A stretch of DNA of 64,000 nt from Rhynchonema sp. JSB1_4 (taxonomy: Eukaryota > Nematoda > Chromadorea > Monhysterida > Xyalidae), in NCBI GenBank assembly GCA_030248065.1, contig JASAMV010000285.1, positions 37,947-101,946 on the forward strand, given 5' to 3'. The position numbers and the translations under genes are program-made. Under the pieces are notes generated by a model, which made no database searches, had not been told where the DNA came from, and saw only the letters and a program-made list of their open reading frames with translations. Shown here piece after piece: positions 53,689-64,000 of the stretch. Every line of letters begins with the position of its first letter. Position 1 is the stretch's first letter.

Positions 53689-56600
53689 ATGCCCCACTCA
53701 ATCCGTTTGATCGCCCTGCTTCTCTTGCTGCTTGTGTGCCACCGAATTGAGATGAAAGTCGATTGGAAAGCTGAATGCGAAGGTTTGGCCTGGTTCCACC
53801 ATCGGTTGTTTTCCAATTAATCAAAAATGTAAGTACCGAAACTTGGCACTTGAGTGCAAAGCATACAATATTTAGCTGCTGGATGGTTCAGAAACACGAT
53901 AAAAACATTTATGTACATGATCATTGCATAAGTCCTTGGTCTTCCCCCCGGCTCGTCGGTGTCAGCTCAGTGTAAACATGAAACATCCCACGTTAACAGC
54001 AGGCAATGTTTCATGTTTACACCGAGCTGACACCGACCGAGCATTCGATTGAGCTTACACCGACCTTTACACCCAACTCATCTTTACACCGTTTCGAAAA
54101 TATCACCCAATGTCTGGTGCATTCGCACTGACGATGGCCGCGTGCACCGTTTATATATGTTGAAACACGACGAAAATGTAGACGATCAAGCAACAACGTT
54201 CCTAACCACACACAACAATTCACATCATTTTATCATCACGCACATTGTTGATCCGATCAATCACGTAGTTTTTTCTGTGAAACATCTGCCAGTTAGCCAG
54301 ACACAACCCAGTGAACTTCCAGGCGCCCCCCATTTGAGCTACACGGACGTGGACGTGCCCTTCTTCCTGGAGGGACGTTGTTTCGTGGCGATCCGATCTC
54401 GATTTTCGTTCACCGACTTTAGCTTTGCCCGACGTTTCTGTCCAACCGTCCATCCACCCCGGGGATTCAAACGTGGCATATTGGGCAGCGTCATCGATAA
54501 AGAGGAATTCATGCAGAAATTCGTAAGTCGAAGGTTTTTATGATATATACATAGTACCTGCATATGTATACATAGCAGCGGTGGACATTACATTATCTAT
54601 CGCAACAGTTCATCGTGCAGATCAGGCAAAATTTCGTGCACATTACTGTTCTGTCAGGGTAAATTATCAGTCAAGTCAGTGCCAAATACAGTTAGGCTGA
54701 TGTGTTCCACTAAACTGTCAGAATTTGAAGAAACTGAAATATCATACAATATTCACGACGATGTGTGCCAATCTGATGCCTTTGCACTGACGATGACTTG
54801 ATACACCGTCTGGCCGTAAGAACAGATAATCGAAACAGGGCTGCCGAAAATATATGGTACAATTCATACGATGTTCAGGCCGAATTCCCCTCCTTCTGGA
54901 CCGGTGCCCACAAACGCGATGGATCCGAGAAGTTCATCTGGCTGGCTGACAATGTCAAAGTGGCCGAATCCGTCTGGCAACAAGGTTGCGGATCTGAATG
55001 TGGACCGCTTATGGCACTGTTTTTTGCCCTTAGCACTAAATTAACATTTTGCCTAATTCCATAAAACCTAAACCTTAACCTAATCTAAAACCCGGGGCCT
55101 TAGAATTGCATTCATGCTAAAATTATCGTCGCACTGACAGGTTGTCCTGCCACCCAACACCAACGCCACGCCATCTTCTATACTCGACCGAACGCCGGCG
55201 GGCTCTGTGACGCCGACGATAACCAGAACTCGTCGATCTTGTGTGAATTTGCGCTCAAAGGTAGTGTACGCCATATGGTCTTAATTCTACGTTCGAAGAA
55301 ATTAGAACCGATCGGATCATGGGCAAGTTGTTTTTTTTCACTTCAGACCCCGATGCAACGCTGCCGCCACCCGAAACCTCCACTCAAACGCCACATTTGA
55401 CAAAAACGACTTATGGTTGGCGGTTTATTTACGGTTTTACGCTTTTTGCTGATAAAAAAATTAAACATTTTTTCATTTTTCTTCAGAACCAGGCTTGTCC
55501 ACCAGTACCGATGCCCAAACTGAAGAAACGTTTAGCAACACAATTTCAGAAAACATGCAAAGTTAGACTGTTCTGGATTGAATGGGTGATAACCGGCCCC
55601 ACGCATTCGCTCTTGTTATCATGCCCATCAGGTTATTCGAAGTTTAACGGACATTTTCTTACCGTAACCACACAGGTATCCCTACTACTCCGACAGCCGT
55701 AGTTTCTCCCAAGTCCAGCTGTGAACAAGGTTAATCTATGGCTTATTTTCAATATATCCGATGATGTTCCAATAATTCGGTTTATTATCGAGTAGAACAA
55801 CGTCAAACACTGCAATAATGTATCCCCCAAACCAAGACGCATGCCCATTGGTGACACAATACACACTTTGTTGTCATCCCATTGCTGAGGTACCCGTTGC
55901 CCATAAGGCACCCCCTTGCCATCGTGCCCATTGGTAAGGCCCCATGCTGTCCATTGGTGACATAAATATGTTGTACAAATTGCATGTGAGCATGAGAGAC
56001 ATGCAAGTATGACCATAGATGTCAATTTGAGAGTACGTCCGATGGCCGGACGCCGCCGTGTACATGGAGGAGCGATGTTTCGTGCTCGCCTACTCAGCGT
56101 TCGCATTCACCAACTTTGAGTGGGCAAAGGTTCTTTTTGTGTATATTTATTCACACATTCAAAAATGAAAAAATTCTGCAAATAAGTAAACAAAATTATA
56201 TCAAAAAACCTACACAGAACTTCTGTCGCACCTGGCTCTTCCCGCCGGCCGGATTCAAACCCGTTCATTTGGGCAGCGTGATCGATAAACAGGGATTCAT
56301 CGAAAAATTTGTTGGTTCACACAGAAATGTGTGGAAAAGTAAACATGTGGATGTATTTTTCAGACATTTTTCAGTCAGCCTATCCGTCATTCTGGACTGG
56401 TGCCCACAAACCCGAAGGATCCGAGCATTTCATCTGGCTGGCTGACAACGCCACAGTTGCCGAGTCCGTCTGGAAACAAGGTTGAGTTCCTTCCGGGCAT
56501 AACGGCATTGCCAAGAAATGCATTAGCACCACGCCATACATGAGCGTAAACCAAAATCTAGGCCTGGTATCAAACCCAATGGGGTATACCTAAGTCAAAG

Positions 56601-57363
56601 CGTAACATTGCGCTGCGCCTATGCCTAAGCCTGAAAATACATACCCAAGAATTGCAAATATTCAACCCGAGCGCCATAACTTCACATTACTCTAGGTTGT
56701 CCCGCCAACCCACGCCAACACCACGCCATGTTCTATCCGCAGCCGGAAGGCGGGCTCTGTGACGCTGACAAAAGCCAGAACTCGTCGGTTTTGTGTGAAT
56801 TTGCACTCGAATTTCCCGCCAAAACCACTGTGTCCTCCACACAACGGGACGAAACGTCGACAAAACAGCCTGTCGAGTCAAGCTCGATGTCAGAGAAAGT
56901 GACTGAGACAGGCACCGGTGGGTATACGGTAGCCCCGACGGCGGGTACGGTAGCAGCCGGTAACACACACCGGAACGTGATCCAAACTGTCGCAGCGAGG
57001 CGAACATGTTTCAACAGTGACGTGTTTTTGGGTCCCGTTTCGCCCTACAGACTTAGCGGCGCACCGGGTCATCATCAGTGCAAATACACACCAAACTGGG
57101 CTGGCTCGATGAGCACCACTTGCTGCTGTTTGTGCAAACGCGAAATCTCAAAAACGTCTCAAAAACTTGCCACGTCTGTCCATATATGTATATTTGCAGT
57201 GAGCACCACCACCCGCGGCCAGGCCCGACCCCCTCCATCCACTGGTGTCGTTGTGTACATCGTGCTTGCACTGGTCTTTGGCATCGTATTGGCTGCGCTG
57301 CTCACGATATACTTGGTTTGGTTTGAACTCGATTTGACTGAAAACATCAAAATTCAAAATTGA
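53689..57363 (+). CDS. Single-pass membrane protein with two C-type lectin-like domains, 12 exons
   Basis: Exons: 53689-53782, 54323-54522, 54879-54984, 55141-55260, 55347-55415, 55487-55561, 55676-55729, 56032-56129, 56218-56310, 56375-56480, 56696-56917 and 57200-57363. Phases agree throughout and give about 466 residues, ending at TGA 57361. The signal peptide is MPHSIRLIALLLLLLVCHR. Two homologous lectin-like domains are joined by a Thr/Pro-rich linker (three small phase-1 exons), then a Thr/Ser-rich stalk, the helix VVYIVLALVFGIVLAALLTI and a short tail. The acceptor at 56031 (TTTGAG) is weak. No domain carries EPN or QPD. The gene is head to head with the CUB/lectin receptor. Confidence 0.85.
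53945..54075. repeat. Palindromic element in intron 1 of the tandem lectin gene
   Basis: CAGCTCAGTGTAAACATGAA pairs with TTCATGTTTACACCGAGCTG around a short spacer. It is related to 18200-18340 in apl-1 intron 1, including the outer CGACCTTTACACCCAACT and TTTCGAAAATATCACC segments. Confidence 0.6.
54323..55260 (+). CDS. First C-type lectin-like domain of the tandem lectin protein
   Basis: Exons 54323-54522, 54879-54984 and 55141-55260 encode GRCFVAIRSRFSFTDFSFAR, GILGSVIDKEEFMQKF, FPSFWTGAHKRDGSEKFIW, LADNVKVAESVWQQGCP and GGLCDADDNQNSSILCEFAL. It keeps the same exon boundaries as the second domain, except that the second has one extra intron (56130-56217) cutting its first exon. Confidence 0.85.
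56032..56917 (+). CDS. Second C-type lectin-like domain and stalk of the tandem lectin protein
   Basis: Exons 56032-56129, 56218-56310, 56375-56480 and 56696-56917 encode YMEERCFVLAYSAFAFTNF, FKPVHLGSVIDKQGFIEKF, YPSFWTGAHKPEGSEHFIW, LADNATVAESVWKQGCP and GGLCDADKSQNSSVLCEFAL, then a Ser/Thr/Glu-rich stalk (SSMSEKVTETGTG). It is closely similar to the first domain, so it arose by internal duplication. Confidence 0.85.
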
Positions 57364-58556
57364 TTAAATTCAAAGGAACATTTTACAAAACTCAACGGGT
57401 TACCACCCTCTGATCTGTTTTGGTGAGCTTTGCCCTAGTGTTCTTTAATATACATACATGTACTATGATGATTTATATGCCGATATTGTAAACCTTGATT
57501 CGATCAGCTCATCATACATTGCGTTGCAACGAGAACTTCCTGTTGGAACTGCAACTTGAATGAATTGTGGAAACATGAATTATGGGTAGAATTTCATTCA
57601 CGTGTGATCCGCTCTTTAAACTAAACCCCTAAACGCTAAATCAATGGCCATCTACTTTGGCAGGCCAGGCAATGTATGAAAGGCACCGGGCAACCGTATG
57701 CACTTTGCTGGCATCCGCTGGTGAGGGGTGGATTTCGCTTTGATTTGACGTCAAAATGTTTTTTGTGCATGTCACTGATGTAAAGTTATGCATGCCATTC
57801 AGTCGTGCACGTCACGCGTGTTGACACACATGGTGACATATTTTGATGTCAAAAAGCGCCGGCAATGTGATTTGCGCATCATAGCTTGGGCAGCACGTCC
57901 TGGCATAGGCAGCCCATCTGCTCAAGTCACTTTCTGCACACGCAGCGCGCAGCAGCAACACGCCACTTTCTGAACAAAGTGTACATTTTGAGCGAGTGGT
58001 GCGGCTTTTCAATTAATCCGGTTTTCATTAGCTGCTTGACATGACACTTTTCTGCACTTTTGAAAAATTTGGGGATGTTTCAAGTGGTAACTGCAGAGAA
58101 TAGATGCATTCATTGATGGCAGTAACGTAGCGTGCAGCGTGTGTGTGCGAGTGCCATGAGCTGGCGGTTTGCCTATACATTTGCTCCACGCATCCGTCTG
58201 CAAGGCACAATTACCCATTCGATTATGCTCTTTGGGATCGACAAATGTTGCATAATGCTTGGACCAACTCTCGCAACCCGAATCTTTGTGGTTGCGTTTG
58301 GACTTTTCATATCATGCCAAATAACTCCCCCTCCGAATAAGTTCACCACTTTGCTGCTTATTCGGAAAATTTCTGAAAACAAGCCCCCATTATTGGTGCA
58401 TGCACTTTTATTTCAGCTTTTACCTGTCATTTTTACCATGACACATCACGCATGTATGAACCGCATGTATGAATGCTTGTTTGTATAAGTTTAAGCCATG
58501 TTCCACTTTTTTGCCAACGACAGCTGTTCTGTGGCATTCTTGCTTCCTTGTACCTG
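57364..58556. other. Downstream of the tandem lectin gene, nothing recognised
   Basis: The 3' UTR of the tandem lectin gene should begin here. No further exon or repeat is evident. Confidence 0.4.
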
Positions 58557-59324
58557 TTCGCCTGGTGCAAAGTGGCGTGACCGGTGAGCATAATGTCACG
58601 TGACTCTTGTTGTTGTTGGGAATACGGACTGCACAACCGGCATGGAACCGTGTTGAACGTTGCAGCAGCACTCAATGCAGTCTCGTGTTGGGTTCTCTCG
58701 GCCCAGAGCACGAGGCACAGTGATGCTGCATGCCCAGCCATCACGCAGTCACGTGGGGCGGGTGTATGCGGTGTGTAAAGAGAGAGTCTGTATCTGTGTG
58801 TGTGATGCAAACGCCTGCTGTGCTGAGGACAAACAATCTGTTGCATAGCGAGACGCACACGCACGCTCAAACAGACTGAACCGTCCACGTTCAAAACAAT
58901 GACCGCCTTTTTTCGTTTTCTGCGTCTGGTAGCGTGCGAAGCGATACGATAAACAAAACCCACGAAAAACTGATTGTTTTGAATGTGGACTGTTCCGTGC
59001 GTGAGGTTCATTGCGTCTCGCCTCAAGTGACGTCATCGTTATGCAACAGTTTGTTTGTCCTCAGCACAGCAGGCGTTGGCATCACACACACAGATAGATA
59101 CACACACCCACCTCACCTGATTGCGTGATGGCTGGGCATGCAGCATCACTGTGCCTTGGGCTCTGGGCCGAGAGAACACAAGACTGCGAGACTGCATTCT
59201 GTTTCTTGAGTGCTGCTGCAACGCTCAACACGGTTGCATGCCGGTTGTGCAGTCCGTGTTCCCAACAGTAACAAGAGTCAGGTGACATTATGCTCACCGG
59301 TCACGCCACTCTGCACCAGGCGAA
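58557..59324. mobile_element. Fold-back element with arms of about 375 bp
   Basis: The arms run inward from TTCGCCTGGTGCAAAGTGGC on the left and GCCACTCTGCACCAGGCGAA on the right. They pair almost to the centre near 58935, including GACTGAACCGTCCACGTTCA with its complement. Mirror-image open frames on both strands are explained by the palindrome. Confidence 0.75.
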
Positions 59325-59476
59325 ATGATGGCGCTTTGTCAACACATTCAATTCCTTGCTTTTCCATCCGTCAAATCTTGTGTCAGTTCCATTTCTAATG
59401 TTGTGTGTGCTGTTCGTGTCCCTGTTTACGCTCGAAAACGCCCATTTTCTCCGCTTTTGCACGAGCGCTTTCTTCA

Positions 59477-59796
59477 CAGTGGCAGATCCAGCTTTTGGAC
59501 AATGGAGGGGTCAAACCCAAACAGTCATTTTTATCTGGTGCTTGTTCCATTTTTGAAATTTTAATTTTTCATACAGTGCTTGCTTAAAATTTTGGCGCCT
59601 TTCACACCAAATATTGGACAAAATGTGACAGCGAAATTTTGGCACATTCACGCTCGCGAAAGCCAAATTTCATTGAAAATAGGTGCATCTGACGCGAAGC
59701 GCGCAATTTTTTACCTTTATCAGAGCAAAAATCCTGCGCTTTGGGAGTCCTTTTTCCTGTCCTTTTTCCCATGTGACCTGCCTGGAGCCGCCCTTG
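59477..59796. mobile_element. hAT-like MITE with CAGTGGCAGATCCAGC end
   Basis: The left end is CAGTGGCAGATCCAGCTTTTGG-like and the right end is CCTGGAGCCGCCCTTG. The flanking 8 bases match only loosely. The interior has GACGCGAAGCGCGCAATT (59691-59708), which resembles the palindromic core of the GC-rich hAT families. Confidence 0.5.
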
Positions 59797-60989
59797 TTGC
59801 TTTGTATTGTCGAGGTTTATGTGCATATCCACTGGTACTCAGATTGAACAACTCATTGTTTCAGTCAAGGGTGTTGCTGGGTAGTATGTTCTGCACCATG
59901 GGTTAACAGGGCGAAGGTCATTATTATCCGGTGTTTGTTTCATTTCTGAAACGTCCTTTTTATCAAATGCTTGTTCGAAATTCGGGGTCTTTGAACAATG
60001 CGTCAGTCACAGCAGTTGTAGCGCGCGCGTGATTTTTCCGGAGGGGGTACGGTACCCCTTGAGCGCCTGAGGGAGGAACTTGTAGTCCTGGTACGCCCTC
60101 TCCTGTGCCACTGATCTCAGTCATAAGCCTTGTTTTGGGGGGATTCCATTCTGCCCCAGACACGGGTTTTATCAAGTATTTGGTCCCAATATGCCCCGCT
60201 CTCTCGACCAGCCTTAGTTCAAAAAGGTAAAGAAATGTTTTCCAAAAAAATGTTCAAAAAAGTTCACCACAATAGGATTTCCGAAAATTTCGGAGGCAAA
60301 GCCCACGTTTTGTTATTCTTAGACTTTTTTTTATATCATAAAAATGTTTGCTCGTGTGCTGTTTGTCGAAGCTTGCAAAAATATCAGAATGGGAATTGGG
60401 GCCAACTCTCAGCTCAACAGGAACTTTTTTAAAGCTTAGGTTCATGTTTGGATCTAGGTTATCGGCGGGAACCTACCGTTGTACTCTATGAATGTGACGA
60501 ATACAACGGCTTTAATCTGAAACATTTCTGAATTGGGGACAGCAGGTGGCAACAGATTTTACAAATTGGCCTGATTTTTCGTTGATAACGAACTGTGCAT
60601 GATCAATAGTTGTTTGAAAGTGTATATTTGTTTATGTTTTTCTCCTCAAACTAGACGGGGCCCGTGCCTACTAAAGCTTCGCGCCCGCGCACCCTGGGCT
60701 ATCCGAAAACCTGTTAGCGCATATCCAAAGCTACCCGTGAAAATTGAACCGTGCCCCCGAGGGAGGTGGCCACATACATACATACATACATCTTCCTGTT
60801 TCAGCAGTATAGATTTATGTAGTTCCACCATATTTTCTCGGAGTTCTCCACGTTTACAGCCCTCTCGTTCGGAAACGCTTCCGAAATGAGCCCCGGGCGC
60901 TCTATTTGGGGTAAAATTTTTACGAAGTTGGCAAGAAAGGCATTTGCTTTTCTTCACAAAACAGGTAGTTTTCGCACACTCTTTTGGTA
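59797..60989. other. Intergenic sequence, no gene recognised
   Basis: A few open frames are present, none with a domain or signal peptide that convinces me. A short CATA microsatellite lies at 60774-60791. Confidence 0.4.
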
Positions 60990-62067
60990 AGCTGCTGGTA
61001 AAAAACCCTTCGACCGCGCTTGATCTTGGGGGTAATATATTTTAACGAAGTTTGGGCATCGTGTTACTCGACCCTAATCTGGCGAGCCGAGTTGTTGCTT
61101 TCTGATGTTTCACGGCCACGTAGAAGTTTGCCCCTGGTGAAAAAAATCCGAAAAAAATCGAAACGTTGCTGTGACACGAATAGGCTGTTTCAATGTTTGA
61201 TACTAGAGTGACAGCAACCTCCAACATTGTGGCGAAAACCGCAATGCACAATAGCTATTGAAACGTCCGCATTGTTGAATAAAAAAATAAAAGATTTCAA
61301 AAACTTGGCCACTTTTTGTTAGGATTTTCTACTCGTATAATTTTAAGCATCAGTGGTGAATGAAATAAGTTGTCAATTACAAATAAAAATCCGCTAATTA
61401 TCAAGTCCTTAGTTTGCGCTTCCCAGTTTTCAAAACCCTACATACAGTAGCTCACACAATGTTTACCACAACATGCGCATGGCAGCCTTTCCACGCGCAC
61501 ACACACAAAGTTTTGTAGCTGAAACATCATTTCCCGTCCGGCTGTGTGTTGTCGTTGTGTGTGCACTGTGAGCATGGCTGCCTTGCGCATGTTGTGGTAA
61601 ACATTGTGTGAGCTCTGCAGGGTTTTGAAAACTGGGAAGCACAAACAAAAGACTTGATAATTAGAGGATTTTTATTTGTAATTAACAGTTTATTTCATTC
61701 TCCACAGATGCTTAAAATTATACGAGTAGAAAATCCTAACAAAAAATGGCCAGGTTTCTGAAACCTTTTATTTTTTATTCATCAATGCGGACGTTTCAAT
61801 AGCTATTGTGCATTGCGGTTTTCGCCACAATGTTGGAGGTTGCTGCCACTCTAGTATCAAACTTTGAAACAGTTTATTCGTGTCACAGCAGCGTTTCAAT
61901 TTTTTTCGGTTTTTTTCACCAGGGGCAAACTTCAACGTGGCCGTGAAACACCAGGAAGCAACCGATCGGTTTGCCAGATTAGGGTCGAGTAACACGATGT
62001 CCAAACTTTGTTCATATGTACCCCACAAGATCAAGCGCGGTCCAAGGGTTATTGTTAACCAGCAGCT
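60990..62067. mobile_element. Second copy of the large fold-back element
   Basis: Its arms match those of 33440-34523 closely (AGCTGCTGG ends, GACCGCGCTTGATCTTGGGG, CATGCGCA-containing centre). The flanks are GGTA and TTAG, so a TTAA duplication is not preserved. Confidence 0.75.
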
Positions 62068-62140
62068 TTAGGATCAAATTGCGTGCCTTGAAATGCACAC
62101 ACAAGTGATTGTGATAACACTCAATAACGTTAGCGATGAT

Positions 62141-62541
62141 TAGTGTTCGAACGGCATCGCTTATCGGGATCGGGATTGGAATCCCGATTATTACTTTGGA
62201 TCGGGATCGGGATTGAAATTTTCGGGGTTGATGATCAGGATCGAGATCAGGGTTACAGTTTTTGGCACAATATAAATCACACTGTTGAAGATGTTTCATT
62301 TTTACCCAGCGGTCGGGATGCAAACCACCCCACAGCAAAAATGACGAAAAAATGGTACGCGATTCGACAATTTTCGTTCACATTTCATTGGTCATACCAC
62401 CTACTATTTTGTATCATATAAAAGTGACACAACTCCACTTTTAGCAGCTGTATAATCCCGGTACGAATGCCGGACCCGGATCGAGAATTGGAGCCGGAAA
62501 ATTAATGTGGATCGGGATTTCGGGATCCAGTTCGAGCACTG
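62141..62541. mobile_element. hAT-type element with GATCGGGATCGGGATT-rich interior
   Basis: The ends are TAGTGTTCGAAC (first base changed from C) and GTTCGAGCACTG. The perfect duplication GCGATGAT lies at 62133-62140 and 62542-62549. Subterminal GATCGGGATCGGGATT repeats resemble transposase-binding arrays. There is no coding frame. Confidence 0.85.
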
Positions 62542-64000
62542 GCGATGATTTCTAGAACTGTCAAAATCCCACCCAAAAACCCCAGGGGCTATATTTGGAA
62601 AAAATTTTTCCGAATAAAGACCTTGGGGCACTCTTTGGATAAAATGTTTGTGACAAAAAAACCGATTTTTCACCTTTCCGAATGAGTCGCCGGGAGCTTT
62701 GTGTGGAGAACTCTGGGATGGGGGCAATGTGTGTGGTGGGTGGTTCACAAATCGAAGAAAACGGATTTCGCTCAATGTTCCACAAATAAATATAGTTTCG
62801 TAGTGGACACGTACAAAATTTAGTTTACAATTCCATAGCAAAAAAATAAGTTGATGGAGACACTGGTACAAACACGGGGATGTAGTTTAGGGTCGATAAG
62901 GTTTGGGCTTAGCCGTAGGATGAGCTTAAGCTTAAACGTACAGATCTCAGTCTAAGCCTAGCTCCGAGCTTAAAGTTAAACCACTACTTTATGCAGAATA
63001 TAAAATACAGCAAAACAGAGAAGAATTGAAAATATTCTTGTTTGGAAACTTGCAAATTGTGGGCGATATTTGTAGCATTGTGCCCAAATAATTTTATGTT
63101 TTTAAAACCAGAATTTTGGTCAGATTTTCTGTATGGAGCGCGAAACAGTTGATTGTGAGCATTTTTCTCAATTTCTTCTATGTTGCGTTATTAGGGGCGA
63201 AGTCTGTTCATATTAACGTTTGTGTTTTTTGTCGTTTAAAAATACCATATTTAACCTTTCCAATACCAATTTTCTCAGGAATGCAGCAGGACACAACAGA
63301 AATGTGACAAGGCGAATGAATGCTTTGCCTCACCATGCCTGGACAATGCATTTTAAACGCATTTTCTTTCGATTTCGGCGACAATTCCTCAAAGTTGAAA
63401 GAGTTCCGACATTCTACGGTGCTCGATGACAGCCATTCGGAGGTGATGATTGACCAATGCAACTTCGTTCGTGTCAATTTGCCACTGAACGGTACAAAGG
63501 TTTGAAGGCAGCTGCTTGTGCAGGTGTTCCGAATTTTGTATTGCTTTCGTGAAATTCGAAATTTGTGACGGAGACAAAGCTCTCGTTTTGGAAATGAGAT
63601 TCTTTTCTCTTCTTCCGAACCCGAGGTTCAGAACCAAGTTCACCTCGTCTGCCCAATCTTGCACGGCTCACAACGAAGTTCCGGTTTCACCACAAATCGA
63701 AAATTTGGGTGGGCTTACATGCGTATAGGTATAGGTGCCAGCGAAAATGGCTTGGCTTGATTATTTTGAGTTTGTGCCAAAAATTAACCAGCTCACACAT
63801 CTACGGTGACATTTCGAAGAAACACATATTTATCTAAACGGGCTGGACAGGGCCAGGAATAACATGCTGGCCAACCATACTTGTCAAAAAAGGACCGGAA
63901 GTGCACTTTCGGTCACTCTTCGTGTGTGCGTGGACCTGCGCGGGAATTCAAAACAAAAAACCGTCCAGATGTTAGATTCGGGGTCGTGTTCTAGCATGTT
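62542..64000. other. Right edge, no confirmed gene
   Basis: Overlapping open frames at 63320-63505 (plus) and 63389-63664 (minus) have ordinary amino-acid composition, and either could be an exon of a gene continuing past the edge. A plus-strand stretch after the acceptor-like TTCTCAG at 63280 reads CDKANECFASPCLDN, faintly EGF-like, but it stops soon after. None of these is strong enough to call. Confidence 0.3.

Noticed and set aside
63320..63664. Exon candidates on both strands at the right edge
   Set aside because: Neither has a domain, and flanking splice sites are not decisive; left as uncertain sequence.

Overview
This is a stretch of an animal genome: intron-rich, with TTTCAG-type 3' splice sites, long repeat-filled introns and no bacterial features. 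The best clue to the organism is an APP-family gene. Its cytoplasmic tail ([14 protein letters not shown] ... [13 protein letters not shown]), E1 and E2 resemble Caenorhabditis elegans APL-1 far more than vertebrate or insect APP, so a nematode is the most likely source. No single ORF here is a complete gene. The four genes below were assembled by hand from exons whose reading phase matches across each junction (one junction in gene 1 is ambiguous).

Layout. (1) Minus strand, 15994 to beyond position 1: a Ki-67-like chromosomal protein with an N-terminal FHA domain split over three exons, a basic Ser/Thr/Pro-rich middle with an RVxF-type PP1 docking motif, and at least eight short repeats of the form SPxLxGVxxLhKTPK near the left edge. 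Its first two introns are packed with nested hAT-type elements. (2) A 2-kb divergent intergenic region, then on the plus strand 18030-42274 an apl-1/APP orthologue of 15 coding exons and about 677 residues, with a 15.4-kb third intron full of repeats. (3) Minus strand 49655-44378: a single-pass receptor with signal peptide, CUB domain, C-type lectin domain, transmembrane helix and a tail of about 180 residues, in 11 exons. It is convergent with apl-1. (4) Plus strand 53689-57363: a second single-pass receptor with two C-type-lectin-like domains in tandem, in 12 exons, head to head with gene 3. From 57364 to the right edge I see mainly repeats and no convincing gene.

Mobile DNA is the second theme. 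Fifteen elements have perfect 8-bp target-site duplications, the hAT hallmark. Ten of them lie between 10391 and 15724, and one set is nested five deep. Other elements include TA-flanked MITEs, one with an empty site visible in the window, and several large fold-back elements. The hAT families have different termini, yet many share an internal GCGCG-N3-CGCGC palindrome.

The neighbouring genes show no obvious shared pathway. Genes 3 and 4 probably belong together as a lectin-receptor pair. A few homopolymer-rich patches (6001-6135, 24421-24712, 44970-45075) look like poor assembly and need care.
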